Part shown: in pieces, positions 35,735 to 45,118 of the stretch
Layout: each line of letters opens with the position of its first letter
How positions within the stretch are numbered: position 1 is the first letter of the stretch
NCBI RefSeq assembly: GCF_000297435.1
Contig: NZ_CAIP01000402.1
Coordinates: 9,082 to 73,081, forward strand
Direction: 5' to 3'
Source: Microcystis sp. T1-4
Lineage (GTDB): Bacteria > Cyanobacteriota > Cyanobacteriia > Cyanobacteriales > Microcystaceae
DNA: 64,000 nucleotides
Notes under the pieces: model-generated
Databases searched by the model: none
What the model was told of the DNA's origin: nothing
The model's input: the letters and a program-made list of their open reading frames with translations, nothing else
Made by a program: the position numbers and the translations under genes

Positions 35735-36601
35735 CTAACGTCGGCCGCGTCTGCTGCTGCCAAAACCACTGCGACTAGGGGTACGACGGGAACCAGAGGA
35801 ACCGAAACTAGGAGAACGTTTGACATTATCAGATTTACCCGAATTCTTCAGGGTACTCGAACCATAACCGGAACCACTGGGTTTTGTGGTGGTGCTGCGA
35901 TTGGGACTAGAGGGAGTATTGCTAGGATAACGACGTAAATTGCCGGTAGAACGGAGAGTTTGCCGGTTTTTGACCGCCGGAGGTGGACTATTATGTTTAG
36001 TCCGGTATTGATCCACTGCCTGATTATAGGTGGAACCGTAACCACCAAAACCGGTCATCACACCCCCCGGAGTATAAAGGGGAGGAACGTAGTATTGAGG
36101 ACGAAAGAGCAAACTACCCAAAGCTTGACCGGCAACAGCACCGAGAAAAGGACTCCAAAAACTCGATTCTTGCCGAATCACCACGGTTTCTTGTTGTCCG
36201 GTTTGGGGATTGTTCCGCACTTCCGTGACATTGTGGACATACTCAATTTTAAAATCTTCGGTCATGTACAGGGTAGCCTGATCGCCGTTGATTTCCAGTG
36301 CGGTTTTTTCCCCTTTAGCGATAGCTTCATCGCTTAATCTAGCCATTTGCAGGTTAGTGGTGCGGAAGAGGGGAGAAGTCCCCCCGGGGGTGTTTAACAG
36401 CATTAAGGTATAAGTGCCATCTCCGTCATCGTAGGTAGCTTGTTGCACCTCGTAGCGACCGCTACTAACCTGATTGGATTCTTGTCTTACACTACTGTTA
36501 TTAGCTGACGGTGACTGAGTTTGATTTGACGACGAACCACAGGCCACCGTTGTGCAACAAAGGGTAAGAATTAAAAGGATTGTCGTTACTTGGCGCAGCA
36601 T
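35735..36601 (-). CDS. Lipoprotein of unknown function with Ser/Arg-rich tail
   Basis: The 288-residue product starts MLRQVTTILLILTLCCTTVAC, a lipoprotein signal with Cys21 in TVAC. A folded middle part (YEVQQATYDDGDGTYTLMLL, LYMTEDFKIEYVHNVTEV) leads to a low-complexity C-terminus rich in Ser, Gly and Arg that ends GFGSSRRGRR. The upstream frame extension is rejected because the ATG at 36601 sits exactly before the signal peptide. It follows a DUF1517-like gene by 16 bases on the same strand, so the two are probably co-transcribed. Family not recognised. Confidence 0.65.
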   Translation of the reverse strand: MLRQVTTILLILTLCCTTVACGSSSNQTQSPSANNSSVRQESNQVSSGRYEVQQATYDDGDGTYTLMLLNTPGGTSPLFRTTNLQMARLSDEAIAKGEKTALEINGDQATLYMTEDFKIEYVHNVTEVRNNPQTGQQETVVIRQESSFWSPFLGAVAGQALGSLLFRPQYYVPPLYTPGGVMTGFGGYGSTYNQAVDQYRTKHNSPPPAVKNRQTLRSTGNLRRYPSNTPSSPNRSTTTKPSGSGYGSSTLKNSGKSDNVKRSPSFGSSGSRRTPSRSGFGSSRRGRR

Positions 36602-36617
36602 AATGGCAAAATTAAGA

Positions 36618-37217
36618 CTATAAAGGCAGTAATTCGGGGAAATTGAGTAATAGTTGCTCATTGGTCAATTCATCTCCCAATTGAGCAGGAGAAAAATGTA
36701 CCTGAATCGCACGCAGCCGACCTTGGTAGTGGAGGTTAATTATTGATTTTAAACCATCTTCCAGGGCCTCTCGATCGGCTAGGCTAGTTTCTAAAGCAGC
36801 ACTCTCACCCTCGAATGCTATTGTGATCATAACAACTAAGTTATCGGTGACGGGTAAAGTTAAGGGTTCCTTTTCTCCCAGCTGTGAAGACACCGATTCA
36901 CTTAGGTATCTCCCCGCAGAATCGGTAAACAGTTCGTTAACGTAGTCTCCCGCTTCCCCCTCACTCCAAAAAACATCGCCCTCATTAGCCACAGAAAACC
37001 AATAGAGGTTCATCTGCAGCAGATTTTGACAAATTTCTACTAAACCCTCTCCCATGACCTCTAAATCGCCTTCGGAATCGATCGCCTCCCGGCCGGCACG
37101 ATTAAGAATACCGATCAGGGGTGCGACTTCTTGGCCGTAGAGATGCAAAAATAAGCGACAGACCACATAGCGAGTTCTACCCGCAAATTTCTTGAAGCGA
37201 TCGCCTAAAGAACCCAT
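36618..37217 (-). CDS. DUF1517-like protein
   Basis: The 199-residue soluble product ends with the pattern of DUF1517 proteins: NLVVMITIAFEGE, then LRAIQVHFSPAQLGDELTNE and QLLLNFPELLPL, where the strand followed by a D-L-x-x-x-x-L-L-x-x-(Y/F)-P end is typical. The N-terminal half (FAGRTRYVVCRLFLHLYGQEV) is helical and lacks the membrane segment seen in longer DUF1517 proteins. Function is unknown. It is directly upstream of the lipoprotein gene. Confidence 0.6.
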   Translation of the reverse strand: MGSLGDRFKKFAGRTRYVVCRLFLHLYGQEVAPLIGILNRAGREAIDSEGDLEVMGEGLVEICQNLLQMNLYWFSVANEGDVFWSEGEAGDYVNELFTDSAGRYLSESVSSQLGEKEPLTLPVTDNLVVMITIAFEGESAALETSLADREALEDGLKSIINLHYQGRLRAIQVHFSPAQLGDELTNEQLLLNFPELLPL

Positions 37218-37532
37218 AATAGACCTCTGGTAAAAATCAAAAATTGTCGTTAAGGTTAGGAGTCAGTAGTCTTGGAGCCATCAGCTAGATCAAGGTGATA
37301 GGGACCAATTCAATGAGATAAATAAAAGCTGATAGCTAAAAAGACTGATCACTGATAGGACGTTTTTAAACTGGCAAAAATTAATCAGGCAAGAGGTTTA
37401 ATCTATCCAGTAATCAAAGTAAACAGCCAGAAAAGCCCTCAGCTTTTATTTATTTTGCCATTTTCTAGGCTTCTATGCCTTGATGTCCTGTTAACAGTCT
37501 ATAATGACTTAGAATCCTATTGGTGTGAGCAA
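37218..37532. other. AT-rich divergent upstream region of hpnH
   Basis: No gene is seen. A TATAAT box at 37500-37505 lies 27 bases before the hpnH ATG at 37533 and supports that start; no -35 at normal spacing is obvious. Confidence 0.45.
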
Positions 37533-38549
37533 ATGGCTGTCCAACTACAACAAGCTTTAGTGGTTGCTTCCTATATCTTGAAACAGCGTCTAGCAGGAAA
37601 AAAGCGTTTTCCCTTAGTTTTAATGCTAGAACCCCTATTTCGCTGTAATTTAGCCTGTACTGGCTGCGGGAAGATTCAACATCCCCCGGAAATCCTCCGC
37701 AATCATCTTACCCCAGCAGAATGTTTCGCAGCGGTGGAAGAATGCGGGGTTCCCGTGGTTTCCATCCCCGGGGGCGAGCCGCTTTTACACCCACAAATCG
37801 ATGAAATTGTCAAGGGGTTAGTGGACAGAAAAAAATTTGTCTATCTCTGCACCAATGCCCTGTTATTGGAGAAAAGCCTAGATAAATTTACTCCTTCACC
37901 CTATCTTACCTTTAGTGTCCATCTGGATGGTCTCAAAGAACATCACGATCGCTGTGTGGATCGAGAGGGAGTATTCGATAAGGCAGTACAAGGGATTAAA
38001 GCAGCGAAAGCGAGAGGTTTTCGGGTTACTACTAATACCACGGTTTTTGAAGGCACAGATGCGCGAGAAATGCAGGAATTTTTTGATTTTCTCGCTACTT
38101 TGGGTATCGATGGCATGATGATTTCCCCGGGTTATAGTTATGAGTGGGCCCCGGATCAAGATAGTTTCTTGAAACGGGAGCAAACCAGAGCTTTATTCCG
38201 AGAAATTCTCTCACCCTGGAAATCAGGTCAGAAAAAGTGGAATTTTAACCATAATCCTCTCTTTCTCGATTTTCTCATCGGTGAACAGGACTATGAATGC
38301 ACCCCTTGGGGTAGTCCTAGCTATAGTCTTTTAGGATGGCAAAAACCCTGTTATCTGCTCAACGAAGGACATTACAAAAGCTTTCGGGAACTTTTAGAAG
38401 AAACCAATTGGGATAACTACGGTCGGGCCAGTGGCAATCCTCAATGTGCCGATTGTATGGTACATTGCGGCTATGAACCGACCGCGGCCATGGCAGCTTT
38501 TAAACCGGCTAATATGGGACGTGCCATGCAGAGTTTAATCGGAGTCTAA
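37533..38549 (+). CDS. hpnH: Adenosyl-hopene transferase HpnH (radical SAM)
   Basis: A 338-residue radical SAM enzyme. The cluster motif CNLACTGC lies near residues 38-45 in [21 protein letters not shown], followed by [10 protein letters not shown] and a C-terminal cysteine set ([13 protein letters not shown]). These match HpnH, which joins adenosine to diploptene to start the side chain of bacteriohopanepolyols, membrane lipids of many cyanobacteria. The start at 37533 is favoured over 37455 because the extra residues are not family-like and a -10 box lies between. No other hopanoid gene is adjacent. Confidence 0.9.
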   Translation: MAVQLQQALVVASYILKQRLAGKKRFPLVLMLEPLFRCNLACTGCGKIQHPPEILRNHLTPAECFAAVEECGVPVVSIPGGEPLLHPQIDEIVKGLVDRKKFVYLCTNALLLEKSLDKFTPSPYLTFSVHLDGLKEHHDRCVDREGVFDKAVQGIKAAKARGFRVTTNTTVFEGTDAREMQEFFDFLATLGIDGMMISPGYSYEWAPDQDSFLKREQTRALFREILSPWKSGQKKWNFNHNPLFLDFLIGEQDYECTPWGSPSYSLLGWQKPCYLLNEGHYKSFRELLEETNWDNYGRASGNPQCADCMVHCGYEPTAAMAAFKPANMGRAMQSLIGV

Positions 38550-38551
38550 TC

Positions 38552-39925
38552 CTAAACTGATTCTAACCAGACGGCGGGGACTTGACTAGGGCGATCGGGT
38601 AATTGCATCCACCCCATTTCGCACAGACGAATTACCGAACTTAATTTTTCTACCAAAGCGGGATCAAAACGAATCCCGCTATAATTTTGACAGCGCTCTA
38701 GGGCCTCTCCTAAATCTAGAGCTAGTCGGTCGCCTCGCGGTTGAGTTAATTCCTGAAAATAGGCTGATAATCCTAAAATTCGCGACTCTAGGCTGATTTC
38801 TTCCCCTTTTAAGCCGTTGGGAACCCCGCTACCATCCCAGTATTCAAACTCATGGTAAATAATCTGTTGAATTGGGGCTAATTCGGGCATAGTGGCGAGT
38901 AATTGTGCGCCTAACACCGATCGATCCCGCCAAAATAACGCATTTGCTCCCTCTAACTGACTGGCACGCTGTCTAAAAACTTCGATCGGAGCCTCCGCTA
39001 GACCGATGCGGTATAATAAACCGGCTAATCGTAAGCGTCGTAATCTTAGGGTGGGTAAATCGAGCAATTGTCCCAACATTTCCGCTAAAGCGGCCACCTG
39101 TAGGGAAGCGAGGGGATTATCAATATCTCTTTCATCGACTTTTTGAGCCATTCTGAGAAAAGCTTGCAGTTTATTAGCGGCCAAATTTTTATTTAAACGG
39201 GATGCTTGTCCTTCTAAGTCGCTTAATTCTCGCGCTTGTCTGCTGACGGTGACTAACTGCTGTTGACTGGTTTGCAGATAGGTGACAATGCGAGAGACTA
39301 CTCCCGTTAAATCCGTGGGAATGGGATTAATATTTTGACTAATTTCCTCTTGTTGTCTGCTTAAATCGGCCGCTAGACTGGGATTATAGGGATGCAGACG
39401 CTCAATTAAGATCCTAGCGGCTTTTTCGACTAAATCGCGATCGAATGTCCATAAACCGTAGAATTTTCGCTCCGTGTCTATTTGGGGTTGACTATCGGAC
39501 CGGTATTCTTCCGGGGATAACTCATGACAGAGTACCATGGATGCGTAATCGGGGGAAAGAATGATTAAATTCCACTCATTAACCAAACTATCGCTATTAT
39601 CTAAGTTCACTAGCGAAACATTCTCTAAACTGCCGGTTTTATGCTCAGAAAAACCACTATCGGCCACGGCGGCGATCGCAATATGACGAGAAGAGCGAGC
39701 CATATCTAAATAGCGATCAGCTTCCTGTAAATACCATTTTCCCTGTTGAAAGGTGACTAAGACCAGTGGTTTATTTGTACTATCAGGGCTGCTAGTTTGC
39801 AAGATATGATCTTCAAGAGCATGACAGAGGGCGACCAGGGTATTCTTAAAATAGACCCCGTAACTGCTGGGTAATCGTCCCGATGAAGCTCTTTTTAACT
39901 GTTGTAAGCTGGATTCTACGGTCAT
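38552..39925 (-). CDS. DICT sensory domain plus degenerate HD-GYP-like protein
   Basis: The product of about 457 residues begins MTVESSLQQLKRASSGRLPSSYGVYF. Residues about 1-150 match the DICT sensory domain found in cyanobacterial signalling proteins. A coiled-coil linker (QARELSDLEGQASRLNKNLAAN) precedes an HD-GYP-like domain with HEFEYWDGSGVPNGLKGEEI intact in the GYP part, but LAGLLYRIGLAEAP in place of the metal-binding HD motif. It is therefore probably a non-catalytic sensor or adaptor. The start at 39925 is preferred because the upstream extension is coded by low-complexity repeat. It converges with hpnH, 2 bases apart. Confidence 0.75.
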   Translation of the reverse strand: MTVESSLQQLKRASSGRLPSSYGVYFKNTLVALCHALEDHILQTSSPDSTNKPLVLVTFQQGKWYLQEADRYLDMARSSRHIAIAAVADSGFSEHKTGSLENVSLVNLDNSDSLVNEWNLIILSPDYASMVLCHELSPEEYRSDSQPQIDTERKFYGLWTFDRDLVEKAARILIERLHPYNPSLAADLSRQQEEISQNINPIPTDLTGVVSRIVTYLQTSQQQLVTVSRQARELSDLEGQASRLNKNLAANKLQAFLRMAQKVDERDIDNPLASLQVAALAEMLGQLLDLPTLRLRRLRLAGLLYRIGLAEAPIEVFRQRASQLEGANALFWRDRSVLGAQLLATMPELAPIQQIIYHEFEYWDGSGVPNGLKGEEISLESRILGLSAYFQELTQPRGDRLALDLGEALERCQNYSGIRFDPALVEKLSSVIRLCEMGWMQLPDRPSQVPAVWLESV

Positions 39926-40227
39926 AAGTCGCAAGATGAGGGGTTGAGTGTGGGGAGAGAGGAGAATAAATAGGGTATGCTGAAAAAGTTTTTCGGTGGG
40001 GGTAGGGGGGGTGTGGGGTTTTACCGGTTTTGAGGTGGCCAATTACCTAATTTTCAGGGAAAAAGTACCTGAATTTTCCCCCTGATCACTCCCATGCCTA
40101 GTACTTTTTGATTAACAAAAAGTCTAAAAGTCTTACCCAACAAGGTTTTTAGATTTTTTCAGCCAACCCCAAAATAAAAGCCATCTCCTGTCTCCTGACG
40201 ACCGGCTCCTGACTGCCTCAAAGGGAT

Positions 40228-40677
40228 TTATTCTACCACCCAGGGAGTGATTGCGGGAGTCCAATTAGCCAATTCTGCATCGCTAAACCAGAGACTAACT
40301 TCATCTTTGGCAGTATCTGGACCATCGGACCCATGGATAAGATTGCGTCCGACACTAATACCAAAATCACCGCGAATCGTACCAGGTTCAGCATTGAGGG
40401 GATTAGTGGCGCCAATAATTTTTCTAGCGGAGGCAATTACTCCTTCTCCTTGCCAAACCATGGCCACCACGGGGGAGGAAGTAATAAAATCGACTAAAGA
40501 AGGGAAAAAGGGTCTTTCTTTATGAACAGCGTAGTGTTTTTCCGCTAATTCGCTAGAAACCTGCATCATTTTCAACCCAACCAGCGTAAAACCTTTAGCT
40601 TCAAAGCGTTGAATAATTTCCCCCACCAGATTGCGCTGTACACCGTCGGGTTTAATCATTAAGAAAGTGCGTTCCAT
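40228..40677 (-). CDS. ndk: Nucleoside diphosphate kinase
   Basis: The 149-residue product has the Ndk start [21 protein letters not shown] and the active-site histidine in [14 protein letters not shown]. It balances nucleoside triphosphate pools by phosphate transfer through that histidine. Length is standard for bacterial Ndk. A single gene. Confidence 0.97.
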   Translation of the reverse strand: MERTFLMIKPDGVQRNLVGEIIQRFEAKGFTLVGLKMMQVSSELAEKHYAVHKERPFFPSLVDFITSSPVVAMVWQGEGVIASARKIIGATNPLNAEPGTIRGDFGISVGRNLIHGSDGPDTAKDEVSLWFSDAELANWTPAITPWVVE

Positions 40678-40997
40678 ACTGCCTCTTAAAATTTAGTCAT
40701 AAATTGTCCCGAAACCCAGATTAACCCGGAATGGCATCCTAGAGAATGGTAGAATTTTCGCTTCAATTGCTGAGTTAGCTTGCTGTCCGACTGAGATAGA
40801 AAGTTTTCGTTTTTTCTCCCCACACCCTGGAAAAACTTTTTTAGTAAACCCTAAATATAGTGGTAATTTAGAGAGTTACCTGGAAACAAAAGGTAAAAAG
40901 GATGATTGTGGTGGCGAATTGCCTTCGCCCTCTTTTAATAACTTCTGCTTATCAGTATAAGTGGAAATGAGTCACAAATGTGAGATGCACCCAAAAG
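40678..40997. other. Intergenic region between ndk and the phosphatases
   Basis: No gene is seen in this 320-base divergent region. It contains ACACCCTGGAAAAACTTTTTTAGTAAACCCT (split word CACCCTGG then ACTTTTTTAGTAAACCCT), a variant of a word also near 5103 and 40153 (ACTTTTTCAGCCAACCCT). Confidence 0.45.
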
Positions 40998-41636
40998 ATG
41001 AGTCTAAAACTTTACTTTTTGCGTCATGGCGAAACCACAGCCAGTCAAGCGGGTAGTTTTTGCGGTCGATTAGACTTGCAACTAACCCCGGCAGGCTATG
41101 AAATGGCCAAGGATTTCGCCCTTGCCTATCGAGATGTGCCTTGGACAGGCATCTATTCTAGTCCCCTCAAACGCACCATGGCCACAGCCACCCCTTTAAG
41201 CGAACTCTTAGGTATTCCCATCCAGAAACGGGAAGGGTTAAAAGAGATTGCCTACGGCCAATGGGAGGGAAAAACCGCAGCCGAGGTTAATCGGGAGTTT
41301 CATGATGATTATGTGCGCTGGTTAGCAGATCCGGGCTGGAATTCTCCCACAGGAGGCGAAAAAGGCATCGATATCGCTCGTCGCAGTTCGGAGGTATTAG
41401 AGGAAATCGACCATAATCACGATGATGGCCATATTTTGATCGTTTCCCATAAAGCAACGATCCGAATCATGTTATGTTCTCTTTTAGGCATTGATATCGG
41501 CCGTTATCGCGATCGAATTGCCATGCCTGTGGCCTCGCTGACGATCGTCGAATTAGCCGAACACGGTCCCCTCTTTCAAGTTATGGGCGATCGCTCTCAC
41601 CTCCGCAATGACCTGCGCTCGCGAGCGGGAACCTAA
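40998..41636 (+). CDS. Histidine phosphatase family protein, first of a tandem pair
   Basis: The 212-residue product starts MSLKLYFLRHGETTASQAGS, with RHGE as the phosphohistidine motif and a second catalytic histidine in ILIVSHKATIRIML near residue 157. This is the phosphoglycerate mutase-like superfamily, which includes cofactor-dependent mutases and small-molecule phosphatases. The length suits a CobC- or GpmB-like phosphatase. The start ATG 40998 is taken over GTG 40980. The next gene, 49 bases downstream, is a clear paralogue. Confidence 0.85.
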   Translation: MSLKLYFLRHGETTASQAGSFCGRLDLQLTPAGYEMAKDFALAYRDVPWTGIYSSPLKRTMATATPLSELLGIPIQKREGLKEIAYGQWEGKTAAEVNREFHDDYVRWLADPGWNSPTGGEKGIDIARRSSEVLEEIDHNHDDGHILIVSHKATIRIMLCSLLGIDIGRYRDRIAMPVASLTIVELAEHGPLFQVMGDRSHLRNDLRSRAGT

Positions 41637-41685
41637 CCAGTCAACAGTAACAAGGGAAGCCCCGGATTTGGTCTGCTGAAAAACT

Positions 41686-42330
41686 ATGTGCTTGATGTTA
41701 TATTTTCTACGACACGGACAAACGGCCTATAGCAAAACGGGAGGATACTGTGGTACTCCAGAAAATGACCCCGGTTTGACTGCCGAAGGCATCGAAATGG
41801 CGCAGGAATTCGCCGATGTCTATCGTTCTTTACCTTGGCGCGCAGCCTACGTCAGTCCCCTACAAAGAGCTATTCAAACCGCTAAACCCCTCTGTGAAGC
41901 GGTGGGACTGAAATTAGAAATCCGCCAGGGATTACAAGAGATCGGTTATGGTCTTTGGGAAGGTATGCACCCCAACGATATCGATCGTCAATATCATGAT
42001 CTCTATGTGCGCTGGTTGACGGATCCTGCTTGGAATGCTCCCCCCAACGGGGAAAGGGGTATCGATATAGCCCGTCGTTCCGCGGCCGTTTTGGAGGAAA
42101 TTGAACACACCCACAGTGATGGCAATATCTTGATCGTTTCCCACAAGGCCACCATCCGGATCATGCTCTGTAGTCTGATGGGTATTGATGTGGGCCGTTA
42201 TCGCGATCGATTTGAAATGCCCGTGGCCGCTGTCAGTATTGTTGAATTAGGCAGTCGTGGCCCGCTTTTCCATGGCATCGGTTTACGTTCCCACCTCAGT
42301 GAGTACCTGCGTTCTCTTCCTTGCACCTAA
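41686..42330 (+). CDS. Histidine phosphatase family protein, second of a tandem pair
   Basis: The 214-residue product (MCLMLYFLRHGQTAYSKTGG) has RHGQ as the phosphohistidine motif and ILIVSHKATIRIMLCSLMGIDVGRYRDR near its C-terminus. The latter is almost identical to the same region of the upstream gene, so the two arose by tandem duplication and have diverged mostly in the N-terminal half. Substrate unknown. The 3' side is filled by tandem and direct repeats. Confidence 0.85.
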   Translation: MCLMLYFLRHGQTAYSKTGGYCGTPENDPGLTAEGIEMAQEFADVYRSLPWRAAYVSPLQRAIQTAKPLCEAVGLKLEIRQGLQEIGYGLWEGMHPNDIDRQYHDLYVRWLTDPAWNAPPNGERGIDIARRSAAVLEEIEHTHSDGNILIVSHKATIRIMLCSLMGIDVGRYRDRFEMPVAAVSIVELGSRGPLFHGIGLRSHLSEYLRSLPCT

Positions 42331-42766
42331 TCAGTTATCAGTGATCAGTTATCAGTTATCAGATGTCAGTTTTGATACTCAATCCGGTTATTAAAAACTG
42401 ATTATCTATTCCCTCTTTTGCCTTTTGCCTCTTGCCTTTTGCCTGTCCTGATATGTAGCCTATACTCAACGGATTTAGCATTACTTCCCACTTGATCATT
42501 CAATCCAAGCTTTTGGTCAGTGATCAGTTATCAGTGATCAGTTATCAGTGATTCAGTTATCAGTGATCAGATGTCAGTTTTCATACTCAATCTGGTTATT
42601 AAAAACTGATTATCTATTCCCTCTTTTGCCTTTTGCCTCTTGCCTTTTGCCTGTCCTGATATGTAGCCTATACTCAACGGATTTAGTATCAGGTCACTGA
42701 TTACTGTTTACTGGACGGCTACGCCGTGCCTTTGGCAACACTGAAAATACTCCCCACTCCCCATTT
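42331..42766. repeat. Direct 117-base repeat with TCAGTTA-type tandem array
   Basis: 42362-42478 and 42570-42686 are direct copies with about two differences (GATGTCAGTTTT through CAACGGATTTAG). Between and around them lie TCAGTTATCAGTGA tandem units. A shorter, more diverged copy lies at 55324-55398 and the ending GGATTTAGTATCAG recurs at 45703. No gene is seen. Confidence 0.75.
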
Positions 42767-43480
42767 ATGCCCAAAATCCATCACTTTGAGCTATTACCTT
42801 CCACTAATACTAAAGCTTGGCAATTATTAGAGTCGGGGGAAAATCCGCCTTTTGTGGTGACTGCTAGTCAACAAAGTGCCGGGAGGGGACAATGGGGACG
42901 GGAGTGGATTTCTGAACCGGGAGGATTATATTTATCTTTAGCTTTAAATCTGGATTTAGAGGTGGATAAATCTGCCCATCTCGTTCTCGCTACAGTTTGG
43001 GGCATCGCTTATCACCTCAATTGTCAAGAAATACCTGTTAAAATCAAATGGCCGAATGATTTAGTATTACTAGGGCGCAAACTAGGGGGAATTAACCTAG
43101 AAACCCGTATTCAGGGTCAAAAAATCCCGCAAGCAGTCATCGGAGTGGGCCTCAATTGGGCTAATCCTGTCCCCCCCACCGGTATTAATTTACAGGCTTT
43201 TACTGGCAATAAAATCACCTCGATCGCTCAGTTAACCTCTCTCACCAGCGATGCTATCCTATACGGCTATGAATATTACTGTCATCACGGCATAAAAGCC
43301 CTATTAGCCTCCTATTTAGAACTTTTTGCCAATTTTGGTCAAAAGATAGCTTTCGAGGGCTATCAGGGCATAATAACCGGGGTAAGCGATCGAGGGGAAC
43401 TAAAAGTTAAACTCACCTCGGACAATGCCAGTAGCGAAATCTATATACCGGCTGGTAGGGTCAGTCTCGGCTATAATTGA
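42767..43480 (+). CDS. birA: Biotin-[acetyl-CoA-carboxylase] ligase
   Basis: The 237-residue product is a monofunctional BirA without the DNA-binding domain. STNTKAWQL, TASQQSAGRGQWGREW (biotinyl-AMP loop), KIKWPNDLVLLGRKLGGINLE and VIGVGLNW are all present. It attaches biotin to the carrier protein of acetyl-CoA carboxylase. Length fits group I ligases. A single gene between repeats and the M23 peptidase gene. Confidence 0.93.
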   Translation: MPKIHHFELLPSTNTKAWQLLESGENPPFVVTASQQSAGRGQWGREWISEPGGLYLSLALNLDLEVDKSAHLVLATVWGIAYHLNCQEIPVKIKWPNDLVLLGRKLGGINLETRIQGQKIPQAVIGVGLNWANPVPPTGINLQAFTGNKITSIAQLTSLTSDAILYGYEYYCHHGIKALLASYLELFANFGQKIAFEGYQGIITGVSDRGELKVKLTSDNASSEIYIPAGRVSLGYN

Positions 43481-43525
43481 GTCTAAATATTTTTTTGACT
43501 AAACTGTGAGAAGTGAGGCCGCCCT

Positions 43526-44770
43526 ATGTATCCTTCATCGGTGATATTGAAACTTTTTCTCGGAAAATCCTTAAAAAAGAAGCTGAGTTTATGCAGTGGT
43601 CTCGGTTTAGTAATCAGCGGTCTGCTCACTCTTGCTCCCAATGCGATCGCTAATTCCGAAACTGGCAGCGAAACCCCGGTAGTGGAAAATGCCGCCCCGA
43701 CTCTGAAAGCCCCCGTTATCAAAGAAAATACTAATCCTGCCCCCCGTCTGGCTATCCCCGAAAACCATCAAACCGATATGCCTACCCTTGCCCCCCGGGC
43801 CGGCGGTAAAAATAATTTTATCGATACCAGAAACTTTAACCCCCCCAGTTCCGTTGTTGTCACCGAGCGCCGCAGTGGTTGCCAAACCATCGCCCAAAAT
43901 GGTCAACTGGTAGGAGGTAGCTGTAATCTGGCGGCCCGGTCTTCCCGTCGTCAGCCGGTCAGCACTGTGGCCAAACCCTTACCCCCGGTTAATCTGGCCC
44001 GGGTGCGTCTCAATCCTAATCCAGCCGTGCGAGTAGGACGGCAGCCCCGAAATCAGCCGGTTATCGCTAATAATTCCCTGGGTCGTTATGCCCCCACTCT
44101 CGTGGCTTCTAGCGCCCCGGTACGTCTGGCTGCCCCCACGGTGATTCCCAGTCAGGTGGTAGCTCTCAATCCCCCGGAATGGAATGGCGTAAAATTGGCT
44201 TTGGCCCCAGTGACTCGCGCAGAAGTGGAAGCAATCAGCGAAGCAACCACCTATGAGCGGGCCACCCGTTTAAGTCCCACGGATTCTAACCCAACTCAAC
44301 GCACGGATTTACTCTTTCCCCTCGCCCTTCCCGCCCAAATTACCTCGGTTTTCGGGTGGCGAAATCATCCGGTCAGCGGGAATCGGGCCATGCACGCGGG
44401 TACTGATTTAGGCGCACCGATGGGAACACCTGTATTAGCCGCCTACGCAGGGGAAGTGGCCACCGCCGACTGGTTGGGAGGTTACGGATTAACGGTGATT
44501 TTACGTCACCTCGATGGTAGTCAAGAATCTCGTTATGCCCACCTTTCGGAAATTACTGTCAAACCGGGAGAATGGGTGGAACAGGGCGCGGTTATCGGTC
44601 GTGTGGGTAGTACGGGACTTTCTACCGGTCCGCACCTACACTTTGAATGGCGACACCTAACCGAACAGGGTTGGACCGCCGTAGATGCCGGTTTACATCT
44701 AGAATTAGCCCTCGATAATCTGGTGCAGAGAATGCAAATGGCCGCAGCCACTGACCCTAATCAGAATTAA
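43526..44770 (+). CDS. M23-family (LytM-like) metallopeptidase
   Basis: This 414-residue exported protein has a signal sequence (KKKLSLCSGLGLVISGLLTLAPNAIA, cut near residue 38). A Pro-rich linker region of about 230 residues follows, and the C-terminal M23 domain (about 270-390) has FGWRNHPVSGNRAMHAGTDLGAP with the His and Asp zinc ligands and HLHFEW with the last ones. It should act on peptidoglycan cross-links or regulate amidases in the periplasm. A well-formed terminator lies 40 bases downstream. Confidence 0.88.
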   Translation: MYPSSVILKLFLGKSLKKKLSLCSGLGLVISGLLTLAPNAIANSETGSETPVVENAAPTLKAPVIKENTNPAPRLAIPENHQTDMPTLAPRAGGKNNFIDTRNFNPPSSVVVTERRSGCQTIAQNGQLVGGSCNLAARSSRRQPVSTVAKPLPPVNLARVRLNPNPAVRVGRQPRNQPVIANNSLGRYAPTLVASSAPVRLAAPTVIPSQVVALNPPEWNGVKLALAPVTRAEVEAISEATTYERATRLSPTDSNPTQRTDLLFPLALPAQITSVFGWRNHPVSGNRAMHAGTDLGAPMGTPVLAAYAGEVATADWLGGYGLTVILRHLDGSQESRYAHLSEITVKPGEWVEQGAVIGRVGSTGLSTGPHLHFEWRHLTEQGWTAVDAGLHLELALDNLVQRMQMAAATDPNQN

Positions 44771-44809
44771 TTTGTTTTGGGTTACAAATATAGCGGTTTT
44801 TGGAGCTTA

Positions 44810-44848
44810 AAAACGCATCGTTGAGCTTTTGCCCAATTGATGCGTTTT
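44810..44848 (+). terminator. Terminator hairpin after the M23 gene
   Basis: AAAACGCATC and GATGCGTTTT form a perfect 10-base stem with a 19-base loop, ending in TTTTCAT. It lies 40 bases after the M23 stop codon. Confidence 0.7.
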
Positions 44849-44899
44849 CATACATTCGCAGTATTAAGTAGTTGGACAAAAATAAAGTTAACTGTGGGG

Positions 44900-45037
44900 T
44901 AAGGGACTTGCGCTTTGATAATGTACCTTTTGGGCGAACGCAGTTCGCCCCTACATTGTGGACAAAATCCGTTACTGTAGGGGCGCAAAGCTTGCGCCCT
45001 CCGATCAATTGGGATATTATTCCCACGCAAGTCCCTA
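44900..45037. mobile_element. 138-base MITE with AAGGGACTTGCG inverted ends
   Basis: The ends TAAGGGACTTGCG and ACGCAAGTCCCTA are inverted repeats with one extra base. The inside carries a second palindrome (GGGCGAACGCAGTTCGCCC and GGGGCGCAAAGCTTGCGCCC). It has no coding function. It lies between the M23 gene and a broken toxin-antitoxin pair. Confidence 0.7.
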
Positions 45038-45118
45038 AGGAGTCGGTCGTCAGGAGACGGGAGACGGGATACACGCTAAGATACAAATAATAAACTTGAG
45101 AGAAGCACTTGATTAAAT

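Noticed and set aside
44872..45090. Open frames on both strands over the MITE
   Set aside because: Explained by the palindromic MITE; no protein-like composition.
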